This document shows, piece after piece, positions 28,376 through 37,710 of a DNA stretch of 64,000 nucleotides. The notes under the pieces are model-generated. The model was given only the letters and a program-made list of their open reading frames with translations. It was not told where the DNA came from and ran no database searches. Positions within the stretch are counted from its first letter, which is position 1, and each line of letters opens with the position of its first letter. The stretch lies in the NCBI RefSeq assembly GCF_900112675.1, contig NZ_FOMQ01000004.1, forward strand, positions 248,001 to 312,000. The letters are read 5' to 3'. Made by a program: the position numbers and the translations under genes. Origin of the DNA: Paracidovorax konjaci. Lineage in GTDB: Bacteria > Pseudomonadota > Gammaproteobacteria > Burkholderiales > Burkholderiaceae_C.

Positions 28376-29302
28376 TCACGGTGCGTTGCCGCCCACCACG
28401 CGCAGGCGGTCGGCGTTCGCGGCCAGCCAGGCGCCGGCCAGTGCGGCGGCGGCCGGCGCGGCATGCTCCTGGTCCGGGTGGAAATCCCGGCGCAGGTAGC
28501 GCAGCACCGCGGGCAGGCTGAGCCGGGCCACGCCATCGCGGCCCCAGAAGAAGCGCAGTGCGCTCAGCCAGGTGCCGGGGCGCCACAGGCTGCCGTCGCT
28601 GCGCAGGTTGGTCGCGGTCTGCCGCAGGGCATCCACCATGAACACGGCGCCCACGTACAGGTACCACCGCACGCGCCAGGCGTTGCTTCCGTCCAGCGCG
28701 CGGTAGAGGTCGAAGGCCACGGCGCGGTGCTCGGTTTCCTCGGCGGCGTGCCAGCGCCACACGGTCTGCATCTGGGCATGGGCGCCCTCCAGCCAGCGGG
28801 CATGGCGCAGGGTGCCGTCGGCCAGCAGCGCCGTGAAGTGCTCGTAGGCGCAGGTGATGGCCAGCGCGTGCAGGGGGTTGGCGGTGCGCTGGTGCAGCCG
28901 CGCGATGCGGGCGCGTGCCCGGTGCTGCCAGCGGTTGTCGAGCCCCTGCCGCTCCAGTTCGGCGTTGTAGAGCCCGTGGATGTGCCGGTGCGTGGCCTCC
29001 TGGCCGATGAATCCGCGCACGAGGGTTCGCAGCGCCGCATGGTCGGGCCGCTCGGGATCGAGCCGCTCCTGCGCGGCGCGCACGGAATCGATGAAGAACT
29101 GCTCGCCCACGGGAAAGCTCATCGAGAGGGCATTGAAGAACTGCGTGCGGAAGGCGTCGCCGCCGTGCCAGCGGCGCGGGAAGCCGCCCGCCAGATCGAC
29201 GGCGAGCTTGCGCACGGGGAGGGTGGCGTGGGCCTGCGCATGGGCCTGTGCGTTGGCCTGTGCATTGGCCTGAAAAGGGCCGTTGGCGTCGTGCAGGGGC
29301 AT
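28376..29302 (-). CDS. Metal-dependent hydrolase (PF10118-like, ferritin-like helical fold)
   Basis: This is a 308-residue, mostly helical protein of a family annotated only as predicted metal-dependent hydrolases. Likely metal ligands are in GQEATHRHIHGLYN (ExxxH), TCAYEHFTALL (ExxH) and AAEETEHRAVAFDLY (ExxEH). Residues 10-26 are a low-complexity Ala/Gln/His run made of NAQAQ/HAQA units. The start at 29302 (MPLHDANGPF) has GGAG 9 nt upstream and is favoured over a start 72 nt further out. It is divergent from a TetR regulator, which probably controls it. Substrate is unknown. Confidence 0.85.
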   Translation of the reverse strand: MPLHDANGPFQANAQANAQAHAQAHATLPVRKLAVDLAGGFPRRWHGGDAFRTQFFNALSMSFPVGEQFFIDSVRAAQERLDPERPDHAALRTLVRGFIGQEATHRHIHGLYNAELERQGLDNRWQHRARARIARLHQRTANPLHALAITCAYEHFTALLADGTLRHARWLEGAHAQMQTVWRWHAAEETEHRAVAFDLYRALDGSNAWRVRWYLYVGAVFMVDALRQTATNLRSDGSLWRPGTWLSALRFFWGRDGVARLSLPAVLRYLRRDFHPDQEHAAPAAAALAGAWLAANADRLRVVGGNAP

Positions 29303-29366
29303 GGGGGTCTCCAGTAGGCCGGTGGCGCCGGGCGGCGGTGCGCCGCGGTTGCGGGGTGCCGGGTTT

Positions 29367-29381
29367 CTGAGCATTATTCAG
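29367..29381. promoter_or_regulatory. Candidate TetR operator
   Basis: CTGAGCATTATTCAG is an interrupted inverted repeat (CTGA/TCAG) in the 131-nt divergent region between the metal-dependent hydrolase and the TetR gene. TetR proteins commonly bind such sites to repress both themselves and the divergent gene. Confidence 0.35.
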
Positions 29382-29433
29382 TTTTGGCCGCGGGGCGCTA
29401 CTCGCCTCGGGCTCAGGTTTCGAACCCTCCGCC

Positions 29434-30090
29434 ATGAAGCCCTCCAGACCCTCTGCCACCCCCGCCGGCATGCGGCGCCAGCCCATGCAGGAGCGTGCCC
29501 GCCAGACCATCGAGGCGATTTTCGGCGCCACTGCTCAGATTGTGGACAACGAAGGCGAGACGGCCCTCACCACCAACCGCGTGGCCCAGGTGGCGGGGGT
29601 GTCCATCGGCACGCTCTACCAGTACTTCCCGTCCAAGGAGGCCGTGCTGCTGGCGATGGTAGAGCGCGAGCGCAACCGCGTGCAGCAGGAGCTGCAGGTG
29701 CTGCTCGACGACGGCGTGGCACGGCAGCGGCCCGTGCGCGAGGTGCTGGCCGAGGTGGTGCAACTGCTGGTGTCGGCCTTCGGCACGGGCGGGCAGTCGC
29801 GCGTGCGCCGCAACCTGGTGCGGATGGGCTGGCGCGTGGACCAGCACGACCGCTTCACGGCGGCGCTGCGCGAGGGCGCGGAGCGCAATGCGATGGCGCT
29901 CGCGCGGCTGGTGGAGGCGGGCGACGGCTCGATCCGCCCGCCCACGCCCGCGATGATGTTCGTCGCCACGCGCGCCGTGATGGGCGCGATCCGCAGCGCC
30001 TCGCTGGAGAATTCGCCGCTGCTGGGGCAGCCGGCCTTCGAGGACGAGCTGGTGCGCATGCTCTGGGGCGTGCTGCGCTCCGGCGATTGA
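29434..30090 (+). CDS. TetR family transcriptional regulator
   Basis: This is a 218-residue protein with an N-terminal TetR DNA-binding domain (RQTIEAIFGATAQIV, then TTNRVAQVAGVSIGTLYQYF and FPSKEAVLLAMVERE), residues about 22-75. The C-terminal ligand domain is helical and not recognisable by ligand class. It is divergent from the metal-dependent hydrolase gene and is likely its local repressor. No clear ribosome-binding site precedes the ATG at 29434. Confidence 0.92.
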   Translation: MKPSRPSATPAGMRRQPMQERARQTIEAIFGATAQIVDNEGETALTTNRVAQVAGVSIGTLYQYFPSKEAVLLAMVERERNRVQQELQVLLDDGVARQRPVREVLAEVVQLLVSAFGTGGQSRVRRNLVRMGWRVDQHDRFTAALREGAERNAMALARLVEAGDGSIRPPTPAMMFVATRAVMGAIRSASLENSPLLGQPAFEDELVRMLWGVLRSGD

Positions 30091-30114
30091 GCCGCAATCG
30101 CCGAAGAGCCGGTG

Positions 30115-31686
30115 TCAGGTCACCGGCGCGGGGTTGAACAGCACCAGGGCGTTGGCGAGCTTCCACTGCTCGGCCCAGGTCTTCTTGCGGCCGCTGGCCA
30201 CGTCCAGCATGAGGCGGAACAGCTCCCAGCCGGTGTCCTCGATGGTGGCCTCGCCGTCGGCGATGCGGCCCGCGTTCACGTCCATGAGGTCGTGCCAGCG
30301 CCGTGCCAGGTCGCTGCGCGTGGCCACCTTGATCACGGGCACTTCCGCCAGGCCGTAGGGCGTGCCCCGGCCGGTGGTGAACACGTGCAGGTTCATGCCC
30401 GCGGCCAGTTGCAGCGTGCCGCAGATGAAGTCGCTCGCGGGCGTGGCCGCATAGATCAGGCCCTTGCCCGTGAGCTTGTCGCCGGGCGAGAGCACGCCGG
30501 TGATCGGCGCGCTGCCGCTCTTGACGATCGAGCCCATGGCTTTCTCCACGATGTTGGAGAGCCCGCCTTTCTTGTTGCCCGGCGTGGTGTTGGCGCTGCG
30601 GTCCACGCGGCCCTGGTTCAGGTAGGCGTCGTACCAGGCCATCTCGCGGATCATCGCCTCGGCCACCTCGGGCGTGGCCGCGCGGGAGGTGAGCTGGTCG
30701 ATGCCGTCGCGCACTTCGGTCACTTCCGAGAACATGACGGTGGCGCCCGCGCGCACCAGCAGGTCGGTGCAAAAGCCCACGGCCGGGTTGGCGGTGACGC
30801 CGCTGAAGGCATCGCTGCCGCCGCACTGCACGCCCACCACGAGTTCGCTGGCGGGCACGGTCTCGCGGCGGCGCTGGTTCAGGCGCTTCAGGTGCTGCTC
30901 GGCCTGCCGCATGACCGACTCGACCATCGACATGAAGCCCACGTGCGCCTCGTCCTGCAGACAGACCACGTCGAGCGGCGCCTCCTGCAGCGTGCGCTCG
31001 TCCACCAGCGGGATGCTGCCCGGCGGCAGCAGGCGCTCGGGCTGCAGCTTCTCGCAGCCCAGGCTGACGACCATCACCTCGCCGCCGAAATTGGGGTTCA
31101 GGCTGATGTTGCGCAGCGTGCGGATGGGGATGACGGCGGCCGGCGCATCGATGGCGACGCCGCAGCCGTAGGTGTGGGCCAGGGCCACCACGTCGTCCAC
31201 GTGGGGGTATTTGGGCAGCAGCTCGGCCTTGATGCGCTGCACCGCGAACTCGGTTACGCCGGCCACGCACTGCACGGTCTCGGTGATCGCCAGGATGTTG
31301 CGGGTGCCCACGGAGCCGTCGGCATTGCGGTAGCCCTCGAAGGTGTAGCCCGTGAGCGGCGCCGCCGGGGGCGGGCGCACGGTGGCGATCGGCAGGCCGT
31401 CCAGTTCGGGCGCGGTGGGCATGCGCATCACCTTCTCGTGCACCCAGCTGCCGCGCGGCAGGGCCTTGAGCGCATAGCCGATCACCACGTCGTAGCGGCG
31501 GATGGCGTCGCCCTCGGCCAGGTCGGCCAGCGCGACCTTGTGGCCCTGGGGCACGGTATCGACCAGGCGCAGGCCGTCCGCGAAGGTGGTGCCGGCCGGC
31601 AGGCCGCCGTCGTTGGCGACGATGGCCACGTTGTCGGCCGCGTGGATCCGGATGTAGAGCGGGGGGCGGGAGAGGGGCGGGTTCAT
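30115..31686 (-). CDS. garD: Galactarate dehydratase, UxaA/GarD family
   Basis: This is a 523-residue protein, the length of E. coli GarD. The N-terminal SAF-like domain carries [17 protein letters not shown]. The main domain has [45 protein letters not shown] and [18 protein letters not shown], all characteristic of GarD/UxaA dehydratases. It converts galactarate to 5-keto-4-deoxyglucarate. Downstream on the same strand nothing else follows. Upstream are an MFS transporter and a second, unrelated galactarate/talarate dehydratase, which fixes the substrate class well. Confidence 0.92.
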   Translation of the reverse strand: MNPPLSRPPLYIRIHAADNVAIVANDGGLPAGTTFADGLRLVDTVPQGHKVALADLAEGDAIRRYDVVIGYALKALPRGSWVHEKVMRMPTAPELDGLPIATVRPPPAAPLTGYTFEGYRNADGSVGTRNILAITETVQCVAGVTEFAVQRIKAELLPKYPHVDDVVALAHTYGCGVAIDAPAAVIPIRTLRNISLNPNFGGEVMVVSLGCEKLQPERLLPPGSIPLVDERTLQEAPLDVVCLQDEAHVGFMSMVESVMRQAEQHLKRLNQRRRETVPASELVVGVQCGGSDAFSGVTANPAVGFCTDLLVRAGATVMFSEVTEVRDGIDQLTSRAATPEVAEAMIREMAWYDAYLNQGRVDRSANTTPGNKKGGLSNIVEKAMGSIVKSGSAPITGVLSPGDKLTGKGLIYAATPASDFICGTLQLAAGMNLHVFTTGRGTPYGLAEVPVIKVATRSDLARRWHDLMDVNAGRIADGEATIEDTGWELFRLMLDVASGRKKTWAEQWKLANALVLFNPAPVT

Positions 31687-31720
31687 GGTGGGGCGCTTTT
31701 TTTGTGGGCGGGTTATCGCG

Positions 31721-33097
31721 TCAGTCCGGCTTCAGTTCGATGCGCCGGATGTCCTGGACGATGACGAGGTAGGCGAACACGGTCACGAGGGCGTTCAGGC
31801 CCACGAAGACCAGCGCGCCGCCGAAGGAATGCGTCGCCGCCAGGATGTAGCCGATGACGATGGGGGTGACGATACCGGCAATGGCGCCGAAAGTGTTGAA
31901 GATGCTGCCGGCCAGGCCCATGACTTCCTTGGGCGCCACGTCGGCCATCACGGCCCAGCCGAAGGCGCCGAAGCCCTTGCCGAAGAAGGCCAGCGCCATG
32001 ATGGCGACGACCATCCAGTCGGCGTTCACGTAGTTGCACAGGATCATGCTGACCGACATCAGCATGCCGATCACGATGGGGGTCTTGCGGGCCGCGGTGA
32101 GCGAGACGCCGCGCCGCAGCAGCCAGTCGGAGAACAGGCCGCCCAGCACGCCGCCGGCAAAACCGCAGATCGCCGGCAGCGAGACCATGAAGCCCGCCTT
32201 GAGGATGGACATGTGCCTCTCCTGCACCAGGTACACCGGGAACCAGGTGAGGAAGAAATACGTGAGCACGTTGATCGAGAACTGCCCCAGGTAGATGCCC
32301 ACGAGCATGCGGTGGGTGAGCAGTTGGCGGATGTGCGAGGCCGTGCGGCCGCGAGGCGCTGCGCCCGCCGCGCGCGCGGGCTCCTCGCCCTCGTGGATCA
32401 GGCCGCCGCCGGCCGCGATGTGGTCCAGCTCGGCGCGGTTGACCGCCGGGTGCCGCGCGGGGCTGCGCACCGTGCCCCACCAGGCGCCCGCCAGCAGCAC
32501 GCCCACGGCGCCCATCGACACGTACACCCAGTGCCATCCGAACCAGTGCGTCATGGCGGCCATCAGCGGCGTGAAGACGACCGCCGCGAAGTACTGGGCC
32601 GCGTTGAAGATGGCCGATGCGGTGCCCCGCTCCTGCGTGGGGAACCAGCTCGCCACCACCTTGGCGTTGGCCGGGAAGGCGGGTGCCTCGGCGATGCCCA
32701 CGCAAAAGCGCATGGCGAACAACGCCACCATGGCCGTGGCGGCGGTGGTCAGGATGCCGACCGTGGCCTGCAGCAGCGTGAACGCCGACCAGAAGAAGAT
32801 GCTGGCCGCATACACCTTGCGCGCGCCGAAGCGGTCCAGCAGCCAGCCGCCGGGCACCTGCGCGAGCACGTAGGCCCAGCTGAACGCCGAGAAGATGTAG
32901 CCCATCTGAATGGTGTCGAACCCGAACTCGCGGCCCATGGTGGGGCCGGTGATCGACAGCGTGGCGCGGTCCGCGTAGTTGAAGGTGGTGACGATGAAGA
33001 CCATCGCCAGCACCCAGTAGCGCACGTGGGTGCGGGAGGTGCCGGGGACGGCCGCCGTGTCGGGTCCGGAGGCGGTGGCGGTGAGGGCTGAAGACAT
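31721..33097 (-). CDS. MFS transporter, galactarate/glucarate (ACS) type
   Basis: This is a 458-residue, 12-helix major facilitator of the anion:cation symporter group that includes GarP and GudP. Motifs include [14 protein letters not shown] in helix 1, the cytoplasmic loop [11 protein letters not shown] and [22 protein letters not shown] in helix 4. It should import hexarates with protons. It lies 34 nt upstream of garD and 57 nt downstream of the talarate/galactarate dehydratase on the same strand, so it is part of one catabolic operon. Confidence 0.92.
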   Translation of the reverse strand: MSSALTATASGPDTAAVPGTSRTHVRYWVLAMVFIVTTFNYADRATLSITGPTMGREFGFDTIQMGYIFSAFSWAYVLAQVPGGWLLDRFGARKVYAASIFFWSAFTLLQATVGILTTAATAMVALFAMRFCVGIAEAPAFPANAKVVASWFPTQERGTASAIFNAAQYFAAVVFTPLMAAMTHWFGWHWVYVSMGAVGVLLAGAWWGTVRSPARHPAVNRAELDHIAAGGGLIHEGEEPARAAGAAPRGRTASHIRQLLTHRMLVGIYLGQFSINVLTYFFLTWFPVYLVQERHMSILKAGFMVSLPAICGFAGGVLGGLFSDWLLRRGVSLTAARKTPIVIGMLMSVSMILCNYVNADWMVVAIMALAFFGKGFGAFGWAVMADVAPKEVMGLAGSIFNTFGAIAGIVTPIVIGYILAATHSFGGALVFVGLNALVTVFAYLVIVQDIRRIELKPD

Positions 33098-33154
33098 GGC
33101 GTGCAGGGCGGAAATCAGGAGGCGGGGGCTCTGGCGTGCGGGTGGGCGGGCGCG

Positions 33155-34336
33155 TCAGGCACGCTGCCCGAACTCGACCGATTCGCGCGTCCAGGCGCGC
33201 GCCTGATCGCTCAGGCTCAGGCTCAGGCCGGGCCGGGTGGGCACGAGCATGCGGCCGCCCTGGATCTCCAGGCGTTCGTTGAAGAGGGGCTCCAGCCAGT
33301 CGAAGTGCTCCACCCAGGGTTCGGTGGCATACACGGCGCCCAAATGCACGTGCAGTTCCATGGCGAAGTGCGGGCCCAGGCTGATGCCGGCCTGCTCGGC
33401 CTGCGCGGCGATCTTCAGGAACGGCGTGATGCCGCCCACGCGCGGCGCGTCCGGCATGAGGTAGTCGGCGGCGCGGTGGCGGATCAGCTCGCCGTGCTCG
33501 GCCGCGCTGGTCAGCATCTCGCCCGTGGCGATGGGGGTGTCGAACTGCGTGGCGAGCGCGGCGTGGCCCTCGAAGTCGTAGGCATCGAGCGGCTCCTCGA
33601 TCCATACGAGGTTGTACTGCTCGAAGATCCGGCACATGCGCTGGGCGGTGGGGCGGTCCCACTGCTGGTTGGCATCGACCATGATCGGCGCGGCATCGCC
33701 CAGGTGTTTGCGCACCGCTTCCACGCGCTGCACGTCGATCGTGCCGTCGGGCTGGCCCACCTTGAGCTTGATGCCGCCGATGCCGCGCTCGATCGAGGCG
33801 CCGGCGTTGCGCAGCAGCTGGTCCAGCGGCGTGTGCAGGAAGCCGCCCGAGGTGTTGTAGCAGCGCACCGAGTCGCGCTGCGAACCCAGCAGCTTGGACA
33901 GCGACAGGCCCGCGCGGCGCGCCTTGAGGTCGTAGAGCGCGACATCGAACGCGCCGAGGGCCTGCACGGCCATGCCGCTGCGCCCCACCGAGGCGCCGGC
34001 CCAGCAGAGCTTGGTCCACAGGCGCGAGATGTCGCTGGGGTCTTCGCCGAGCAGCGCGGGCGCGACCTCGCTCGCATGGGCGTACTGGCCGGGGCCGCCC
34101 GCGCGCTTGGAATAGCTGAAGCCCAGACCGCGGTGCCCGTCCATCGACTCGATCTCCGCGAACAGCATGGCGATCTCGGTCATGGGCTTCTGGCGGCCGG
34201 TGAGCACCTTGGCGTCGCTGATGGGGTTGGCCAGCGGCAGGTAGCAGGACGAGAGGCGGATCCAGGCGATGCTGTCGCTGGAGGTGGAGGTGGAGGTGGA
34301 GGTGGAGGTGGTGGTGGCGGAGGACGAGGGCGTCAT
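33155..34336 (-). CDS. L-talarate/galactarate dehydratase, enolase superfamily
   Basis: This is a 393-residue member of the mandelate racemase subgroup. It matches the TalrD/GalrD family closely over its whole length: LANPISDAKVLTGRQKP, GLGFSYSKRAGGPG, the base lysines in GGIKLKVGQP, and metal ligands in VDANQQW, WIEEPLDAYD and TGEMLTS. The second base histidine is in GPHFAMELHVH. It dehydrates L-talarate or galactarate to 5-keto-4-deoxyglucarate. The first 20 residues are a Ser/Thr run encoded by a hexanucleotide repeat, so the true start may vary. It sits directly after the Bug receptor gene in the operon. Confidence 0.93.
   Translation of the reverse strand: MTPSSSATTTSTSTSTSTSSDSIAWIRLSSCYLPLANPISDAKVLTGRQKPMTEIAMLFAEIESMDGHRGLGFSYSKRAGGPGQYAHASEVAPALLGEDPSDISRLWTKLCWAGASVGRSGMAVQALGAFDVALYDLKARRAGLSLSKLLGSQRDSVRCYNTSGGFLHTPLDQLLRNAGASIERGIGGIKLKVGQPDGTIDVQRVEAVRKHLGDAAPIMVDANQQWDRPTAQRMCRIFEQYNLVWIEEPLDAYDFEGHAALATQFDTPIATGEMLTSAAEHGELIRHRAADYLMPDAPRVGGITPFLKIAAQAEQAGISLGPHFAMELHVHLGAVYATEPWVEHFDWLEPLFNERLEIQGGRMLVPTRPGLSLSLSDQARAWTRESVEFGQRA
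34279..34318. repeat. Hexanucleotide tandem repeat in the 5' end of the TalrD/GalrD gene
   Basis: GGAGGT units are repeated about six times in tandem, ending in GGTGGTGG. They encode an alternating Ser/Thr run at residues 8-18 of the dehydratase. Unit changes of six bases would keep the frame, so variation would change only the length of the N-terminal tail. Confidence 0.8.
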
Positions 34337-34400
34337 GGAAGGGGACTGGATCGGGGGAGGAAAAGGACGGAGGGCGCGGGGCGCCCTCCACGGGAGGCGG

Positions 34401-35360
34401 TCAGTCGATCGTGATCTTTCCGGTCTCGATCACCTTCTTCCAGCGGGCGTACTCCTCGCGCTGGAAGGCGGCGAATTGCTCGGGCGTGTTGGCGACGATC
34501 TCGAAACCGATCGACACGAAGGGCTCGCGCACCTTGGGGTCGTTCAGCGCTTCGGTGAATGCGGCATGGGCTTTCTCGCGCACGGCGGCCGGCAGGCCCT
34601 TGGGCGCGACGATGGCCTGCCAGGAGGCGACCTCGACGTTCTTCACGCCCACCTCGGCCAGCGTGGGCACGTCGGGCAGCACGGGCGAGCGGCGCGGGCT
34701 GGTGACGGCCAGCGCCCGCATCTTTCCGCCCTTGATGTACTGCATCACCGCGTTGATGTTCTGGAACGACGCATCGACCTGCCCGCCGATCAGGTCCGTG
34801 TGCGCGGGCGCGCCGCCCTTGTACGGAATGTGCACGCCGCGCGTGCCCGTCTGCTGCCAGAACAGCTCGGCCGTCAGGTGGTCGCTGGAGCCGTTGCCGG
34901 CCGAGGCGAAGCTCATCGTGCCGGGATGGGCCTTCTGGTGGGCAATGATGTCGGCCACGCTCTTGTGGGGGGAATTCGCCGGCACCACCAGCACGTTGGG
35001 CGACTGCACGGCCACGGTGATGAGGTCGAAATCCTTGAGCGGGTCGTAGGGCAGGTTCTTGAGCAGGTGCGGCACGATCACCAGCGGGCCGAGCGAGGTG
35101 ACGAGAAACGTCGCGCCATCGGGCGCGGCGCGCTGGGCGAAGGTGGCGCCGATCGTGCCGGTGGCGCCGGGCCGGTTGTCTACCAGGAACGACTGCTTGA
35201 ACTTCTCCGTCAGGCGCGGCCCGACGGCGCGGGCCACCTGGTCGGTCGAGCCTCCGGGGGGGAAGGGCACCACGAGGGTGACGGTTTTCTCGGGCCAGTT
35301 CTGTGCGCAGGCCGCCAAGGTGGCGAGGCCGAACGAAAGCGCAGTCAGGATCTTCTTCAT
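34401..35360 (-). CDS. Bug family tripartite tricarboxylate receptor protein
   Basis: This is a 319-residue periplasmic solute-binding protein of the Bug/TctC family, first gene of the hexarate operon. The signal peptide is MKKILTALSFGLATLAACAQ. Mature signatures are VTLVVPFPPGGSTDQVARAV, DNRPGATGTIGA, NLPYDPLKDF and IPYKGGAPAHTDLIGGQVD. It should present a carboxylate, here probably a hexarate, to a TctAB membrane pair. None is encoded nearby. Two probable LacI operators lie just upstream, and the divergent LacI gene likely represses it. Confidence 0.92.
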   Translation of the reverse strand: MKKILTALSFGLATLAACAQNWPEKTVTLVVPFPPGGSTDQVARAVGPRLTEKFKQSFLVDNRPGATGTIGATFAQRAAPDGATFLVTSLGPLVIVPHLLKNLPYDPLKDFDLITVAVQSPNVLVVPANSPHKSVADIIAHQKAHPGTMSFASAGNGSSDHLTAELFWQQTGTRGVHIPYKGGAPAHTDLIGGQVDASFQNINAVMQYIKGGKMRALAVTSPRRSPVLPDVPTLAEVGVKNVEVASWQAIVAPKGLPAAVREKAHAAFTEALNDPKVREPFVSIGFEIVANTPEQFAAFQREEYARWKKVIETGKITID

Positions 35361-35386
35361 GGTTGTCTCCGTGTCGTTGTCTCGAT

Positions 35387-35400
35387 TGATAACGTTGTCA
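35387..35400. promoter_or_regulatory. LacI-type operator 1
   Basis: TGATAACGTTGTCA is a near-perfect inverted repeat with a central CG-containing core, as bound by GntR-like LacI regulators. It lies 27 nt upstream of the Bug receptor start, where it would block transcription of the hexarate operon. Confidence 0.65.
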
Positions 35401-35492
35401 TTTTTGGGCGAAGCACCCCGAAGAAGGGGAGTCGTAACGCGGTAGCACCGCAGAAAGCAAGCACCAAAGAGCCCGCTGCTCCGTGTGCGTGA

Positions 35493-35510
35493 AATGATAT
35501 CGTTGTCATT
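35493..35510. promoter_or_regulatory. LacI-type operator 2
   Basis: AATGATATCGTTGTCATT shares the ATGAtA-CGTTGTCATT core with operator 1, 108 nt away. Two sites could let a LacI tetramer loop the DNA and control both the hexarate operon and its own gene. Confidence 0.65.
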
Positions 35511-35673
35511 CTCTGTGGCAATGCCTGTTGCATCAGGGATTACCCCAGGCCGGGATCGGGCCGGAGAGCGCTGCCTGTGGGTTCTGCTACCGTCGCCCGG
35601 TGGCGGTGCATGGGGCGGCAGGGCGGCGCGGCTTCCCCGGCACGGTGCCCCCTGACCGCGAACACTGCATTCC

Positions 35674-36687
35674 ATGACCGTTCCCTCTTCCCCCTCCTTC
35701 AAGGCGGCCACGCTGCACGATGTCGCGCGCGCCGCGGGCGTGTCGCCGATCACCGCGTCGCGCGCGCTGAGCAACCCCGGTATCGTGTCGGAACGGACCA
35801 AGGCCCGCGTACAGGCCGCGGTCGAGGCGACGGGCTACATCCCCAACCTGCTGGCGGGCGGCCTGAAGTCCAAGCGCAGCCTCATGGTGGCGGGCATCGT
35901 GCCGGCGCTGTCGGTATCCCAGTTCCTGCCCACGGTGCAGACGCTCACCACCGAACTGGCGGCCGGCGGCTACCAGTTGATCCTCGGCCAGACGGCCTAC
36001 GACGCCGCGCGCGAAGAGGCGGTGCTGAACACCATGATCAGCCGCCAGCCCGACGGCATCGTGATGATGGGCCTCGTGCAATCCGAGAGGGCGCGCGAGC
36101 GGCTGCGCCGCTCGGGCATTCCCGTGATCGAGACATGGGACCTGAGTGACCGCCCCGTCGATACGGTGATCGGCTTTTCCCATCTCAAGGTGGGCAGCGC
36201 CGTGGCGGGCTATTTTTTGGCGAAGGGGTGGCAGCGCATCGGCATCGCCACCGGCAGCGACCACCGGGCCCTGCTGCGGCGCGAAGGCTTCGTGGCCGCC
36301 ATGGGGCGCGAGATTCCCACGGCGGTGGTGCCCGCGCCGAGCAGCCTGGCGCTGGGCCGCAGCGCGCTGGCGGAACTGCTGGACAAGCAGCCCGGGCTGC
36401 AGGCCGTGGCCTGCAGCTCCGACACGCTGGCGCACGGCGTGCTGGTGGAGGCCAGGGCGCGCGGCCTGCGCGTGCCCGGCGACCTGGCGGTGTTCGGCTT
36501 CGGCAATGCGGAGTTCAGCGCCCACGTGGAGCCATCGATCACCACCGTGCACGTCGACGGCCCCGAGATCGGCCGGCTGGCGGCCCGCATGATCATGGAC
36601 CGGCGCCAGGGCCTGCCGCCCGAGCGCAATATCCTGGACCTGGGCTTCCAGTTGATCGAGCGAGGTTCCACCGGCGCGGCGGACTGA
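35674..36687 (+). CDS. LacI family transcriptional regulator (GntR-like)
   Basis: This is a 337-residue LacI/GalR-type repressor. The helix-turn-helix is TLHDVARAAGVSPITASRAL, followed by the hinge VEATGYIPNLLAGGL. The rest is a periplasmic-binding-protein-like sugar domain (VFGFGNAEFSAHVEPSITTV near the C-terminus). It resembles gluconate-type regulators. It is divergent from the galactarate/talarate operon, and two matching operator sequences lie between, so it most likely represses that operon until a hexarate or derivative binds. Confidence 0.93.
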   Translation: MTVPSSPSFKAATLHDVARAAGVSPITASRALSNPGIVSERTKARVQAAVEATGYIPNLLAGGLKSKRSLMVAGIVPALSVSQFLPTVQTLTTELAAGGYQLILGQTAYDAAREEAVLNTMISRQPDGIVMMGLVQSERARERLRRSGIPVIETWDLSDRPVDTVIGFSHLKVGSAVAGYFLAKGWQRIGIATGSDHRALLRREGFVAAMGREIPTAVVPAPSSLALGRSALAELLDKQPGLQAVACSSDTLAHGVLVEARARGLRVPGDLAVFGFGNAEFSAHVEPSITTVHVDGPEIGRLAARMIMDRRQGLPPERNILDLGFQLIERGSTGAAD

Positions 36688-36720
36688 ACCGCCGGCCCGC
36701 TGTGCCGTCGTCGCGCCGGG

Positions 36721-37461
36721 TCAGCCTGCCGAGGGAACGGCCGCCTGCTGCGGATAGAAGATGGGCTGGGCGGGATCGCGGTGCCAGTCATATTCGGCGG
36801 CGAGGGCCGCGGCCTCGGCCACCGCGCGGCCCGCGAGCCGGGCCACCAGGTGCCAGGCCATGTCGGTGCCTGCGGACACGCCCGCCGAGGTAACGTGGCG
36901 GCCCGCGTCCACCCAGCGCGAGGTGTTGTCCCAGAGCACCCTGGGCCCGAAGCCGGAGACCCACCCGAAAGCCTGGTGGTTGGTGGCGGCCGGCTGGCCG
37001 TCCAGCAGGCCGGCCTTTGCCAGCAGCGCCGCACCGGTGCAGACCGAGCTGAGCAGCGGTACGTGGCCGTCCATCGCGCGCAGCCAGTCGAGCAGGGCGG
37101 GCAGGCTGGCCTCGTCCTCCAGCAGCAGTTTCACGCCCTGGCCGCCGGGCACCATCAGCAGGTCCAACGGTTGCTCCAGCGCGTCGCCGCGGAACAGGTC
37201 GGGTGCCACGCGCGGGCCGTTGAAGCTCCGCACGGGCCCGGGGCCGAGGCCTGCCTTCGGGCCATGGCCCTCCGGCCTGCAGTCGTTGGAGATCAGCACG
37301 ATCTCGAAGGGGCAGGGCCCGGGTGGCTGTGCGTAGGGCGTACCGATGAAGCGGGCGATGGAGAACGCTTCGATGAAGCCCCACACATCGAGCGGTTCGA
37401 AGTCCGGAAACACCAGGATGCCGATGCGTTGCGTGCGCGGGAAGAGCGTGTCGGTGGCCAT
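36721..37461 (-). CDS. DJ-1/PfpI family protein (isonitrile hydratase/GATase1-like)
   Basis: This is a 246-residue class I glutamine-amidotransferase-like protein. It shows IGILVFPDFEPLDVWGFIEA at the start, LLMVPGGQG and the nucleophile elbow SSVCTGAALLAKAGLL, with the conserved Cys. GVSAGTDMAWHLVARLAG follows. The family covers isonitrile hydratases, chaperones and glyoxalase III, and the exact activity is undecided. No AraC-type DNA-binding domain is attached. The ATG at 37461 is chosen over a GTG 54 nt upstream because the upstream stretch is low-complexity. It follows the multicopper oxidase on the same strand after 249 nt. Confidence 0.85.
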   Translation of the reverse strand: MATDTLFPRTQRIGILVFPDFEPLDVWGFIEAFSIARFIGTPYAQPPGPCPFEIVLISNDCRPEGHGPKAGLGPGPVRSFNGPRVAPDLFRGDALEQPLDLLMVPGGQGVKLLLEDEASLPALLDWLRAMDGHVPLLSSVCTGAALLAKAGLLDGQPAATNHQAFGWVSGFGPRVLWDNTSRWVDAGRHVTSAGVSAGTDMAWHLVARLAGRAVAEAAALAAEYDWHRDPAQPIFYPQQAAVPSAG

Positions 37462-37710
37462 GGAGAAAATGCCTTGTGGAGGTGCGCTGGGCGCAGTGGA
37501 AGGGGATGCCTGCACGGAGGCTCCCGGGCGGGGGCTGGTCCGGTCCGTGCAGCGGCTGGGCAGGAATCGGGTTGCGGGCGGGGCCTGCGCGTCAGGGGCG
37601 GCGGAACGGCATCCGCTCGGTGCCGAACTCGGCCCGCGCGGCAGGTGGCCGGGGCCCGCGACAGAATCGGTTCGCTTCTTTTCTGTCGCTCTGGATCCGC
37701 CCGCGCGGCT

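Noticed and set aside
34279-34318. Tandem repeat considered as a CRISPR or VNTR array
   Set aside because: Units are six bases, contiguous, without spacers, and lie inside a coding region.
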